NCBI GenBank assembly: GCA_905147135.1
Contig: LR990067.1
Coordinates: forward strand, 1,612,001-1,676,000
DNA from: Blastobasis lacticolella
Taxonomy: Eukaryota; Arthropoda; Insecta; Lepidoptera; Blastobasidae
Direction of reading: 5' to 3'
Length of the DNA: 64,000 bases
Shown piece by piece: positions 48,801 through 51,800 of this stretch. Each line of letters starts with the position of its first letter. Within the stretch, counting starts at the first letter, position 1. The position numbers and the translations under genes were made by a program. The notes beneath the pieces are model-generated. The model had not been told where the DNA came from. It ran no database searches and was given only the letters and a program-made list of their open reading frames with translations.

Positions 48801-51800
48801 GACTTGGCTTGGGTCACTAAACCCACTCTTGGCTGGGTTGGTTGGTAGGTAGGTACTCAATTATTTCATCTTGGCGTTAATGCCCCGGCCCGCCTTGACC
48901 ATGATCCAGGATTTGGCAGATCAGGTATTTATAGTGGAGCTACAATTTTTTTTTATATCATATGGTAGGCAAACAGGCAAGCGGGCCAAAGTGGTCACCA
49001 CTGCCTATAGACATTAGCAACACCAAGAGTATCGCTAATGCGTTGCCCACCTCTATAACACGTTGGTCTGGCAGCAAAAGGCAAATGCCACTCCACTGCC
49101 AAAGCCACGGTTCCCCAAATCCCCACCCCATGGAGCACTGGAAACCTTACTCACCGGCAGAAACACAATACTATTTAAAAGAGATCTATGATCTAATCTA
49201 GTCAGGTTCCCCTGTTAACAGGTTTACGGAGATCAAATGACAGTCGCTCTACTGTAATAACCAGATCTGCCTAACCTAGGATCATGGTCAAGGAATCATT
49301 TCAATTTCCTACCCGGCCGATAATCGAAACCGAGACCTCTGCGTGGCAGACCGGCTTGTTAACCACTGAACCACTCAGGTCGTTCTTGATATCGGCAAGA
49401 TTAGGTTCCTATTTCTCTGGTATACCAATCTCTTTGTATTTCCCACGTATTCCTGGGACTTACGCAGCACGTGACCAAACCGTAACCAGGGTGCGTCACA
49501 TTGTTGCGTGATTTTACGTTTTCGAAAAGGTGAAAGTATGAAATTTACGAATTTGCGAATCGAAGTAATTAATAGGTACCTTAAGAACCGTTTAGTGTGA
49601 GGAATGTTGTTTTAAGTAATATAACAACATAATTGGACAAAAGCGTTTCTTTATTGAGGTGTCGGCAAAATTCTTTGAGTAACTTTCTTTAGGTCAAACG
49701 TAATTATAATAAACAAACATTTTTTTGGAAATTGGTCACCTTGGCGTTAATGTCCCGGTTCATCAGATGATTACAGCGAAGACTACCTTCTGACCTCCGT
49801 GACTCTGCTACCAGGGGAACCTGACCAGATTGGACCATGGTTGCACATTCAGGCGCCTGAATGTGCAGGTTTCATCACGATGTTTTCTTTACCGTAAGTC
49901 CGTTTCTCCATCGGTTATCGTTCAACTAATTCAACCCGCAGCGGGATTCGAACCTGGTACCTCTCGCTTACGAGTCGGATACCTTAACTACTCGGCCATC
50001 GACGCAGTGTTAAAAATATAGGTACACAGAAAACGCTACTGTGCATTCTCTTAGGTCTTAGCTTTCTCTACAGAAATATATCCTCCTAGCTGGAGGGTTA
50101 GTCCCATCTGTCCCGGTGGCTCTGCGCCGGTAACGAGGCAGATGGGAAAAATAGTGCTATCTGCCCCGGTTGTCCCGGACCGAGGCAGATAGGACAGAAC
50201 AAGTTTCACTTGCCCCGGTATTTCGTTTAATGAACAGAATATAATAATTTTTTACATTTTTAAATTTAATGGTTAAAATTTCAATTTAATCATTTATTTA
50301 AGGACTTTTGTTTTGTACCATATTGTTCGAGGCCAGATCAAACGCTGTATGGCGTGGCCGAATAAAGTATAGTATAGTCGGGAGTTTAGTCCATCGACTC
50401 GATAAGAAGAAGAAGGACTTTTGTTCATAATGTACATACCAGCCCTACTGTACATCATCACAGCCCGTAACAGTCCACTGCAGGACTTCGCGCCTCTCCC
50501 ACGAAAGGGGAGGTTACTGCCATAATCTCCACGCTTGGCAGGCGGGTTGGAGATCGCAGTGTTTAAATATAACAATGGAAAATGCTGCTGACCATTTTCC
50601 AGACTACGGAGACTCTTGATCTTTTGCCTCGAAAACATTAGTCGCCTTGTACGACACCCACGAGTGTAAGGGGTTGGTGCTATTCTACTCTGCCGGACAC
50701 CACACGGCCATACTACTGTACCCTAATCCAAAACTCCTAAATTCCTTTTCCTCCAAAGAACTCTTGTTTACGGGAAAAGGAAAGAGTAGTTGAATATGAA
50801 TATGAAGACCTATTGGTCTCTAATTGTGTTTTTGAAAACGCTATTGACGCCATATGTAGGTATAATTAGGTAATTAAAGCTTGTCAAATTGCTTTTAAAA
50901 AGCCAATAATTGAAGATGTATAGCAGAACTTACTTTTTAAAATGTTTAGAACTAGATTACTCATATTACGATTATTACATATATTACGATTGTTGCGCGA
51001 CTATTGGTACAATCCATGTACCAATATGTGGTCAATGTTGTTATATTCCCACAACAGGTCGGAGCTATCTGACTCAGCTATATGGTGGCCAGAGTCACCT
51101 AATTTAGGCACTTTAGTGTTAGTGTTTTTCTCGAAAACCGCTTTCAAACGTGGCTTCCCGATTTTTATAATTTGGTATAACTTTTTATTCATTATAAAAG
51201 AGCATACGCTTCTGCTCGCACGCATTTGAATTAATTTAGTTTTTAATGGGATAGTTCAAGAGGTATATTAGAGGTCTCTTCAGAGGCGGGCAACGCATTG
51301 GTGACTCCCCTGGTGTTTCTGATGTCCGGCGGCGGTGACCACGTACCATCAGGTGGCCCACTTGCCTGTTTGTCTGCCGTCATCATCATCATCACAGCCC
51401 ATAACAGTCCACTGCAGGACTTTAGGCCTCTCCCACAAAAGGGGAGGTTATTGCCATAATCTCCACGCTTGGCAGGCGGGTTGGAGATCGCAGTGTTGCA
51501 AACATAACAATAGAAAACGCTGCTGCCCATTTTCCAGTTTACGAAGACTCTAGATCTTTTGTCTCTAAACATTAGTCGCCTTATACGACACCCACGAGCG
51601 TAAGGGGTTGGTGCTATTCTACTCTGCCGGACACCACACGGCAACATACAACATAAAAAAGCTTTTCTTGCTCCCAGAATCTGGACTACGTTGTAGATTG
51701 TACAGATTTCACTACGATTTGTTAGGATACTTGTAATTACTAAACTTGTAGGTACAATTGTGTTTGACCAGAATAAAGTAAAATAAAATATTTCTTTCCA

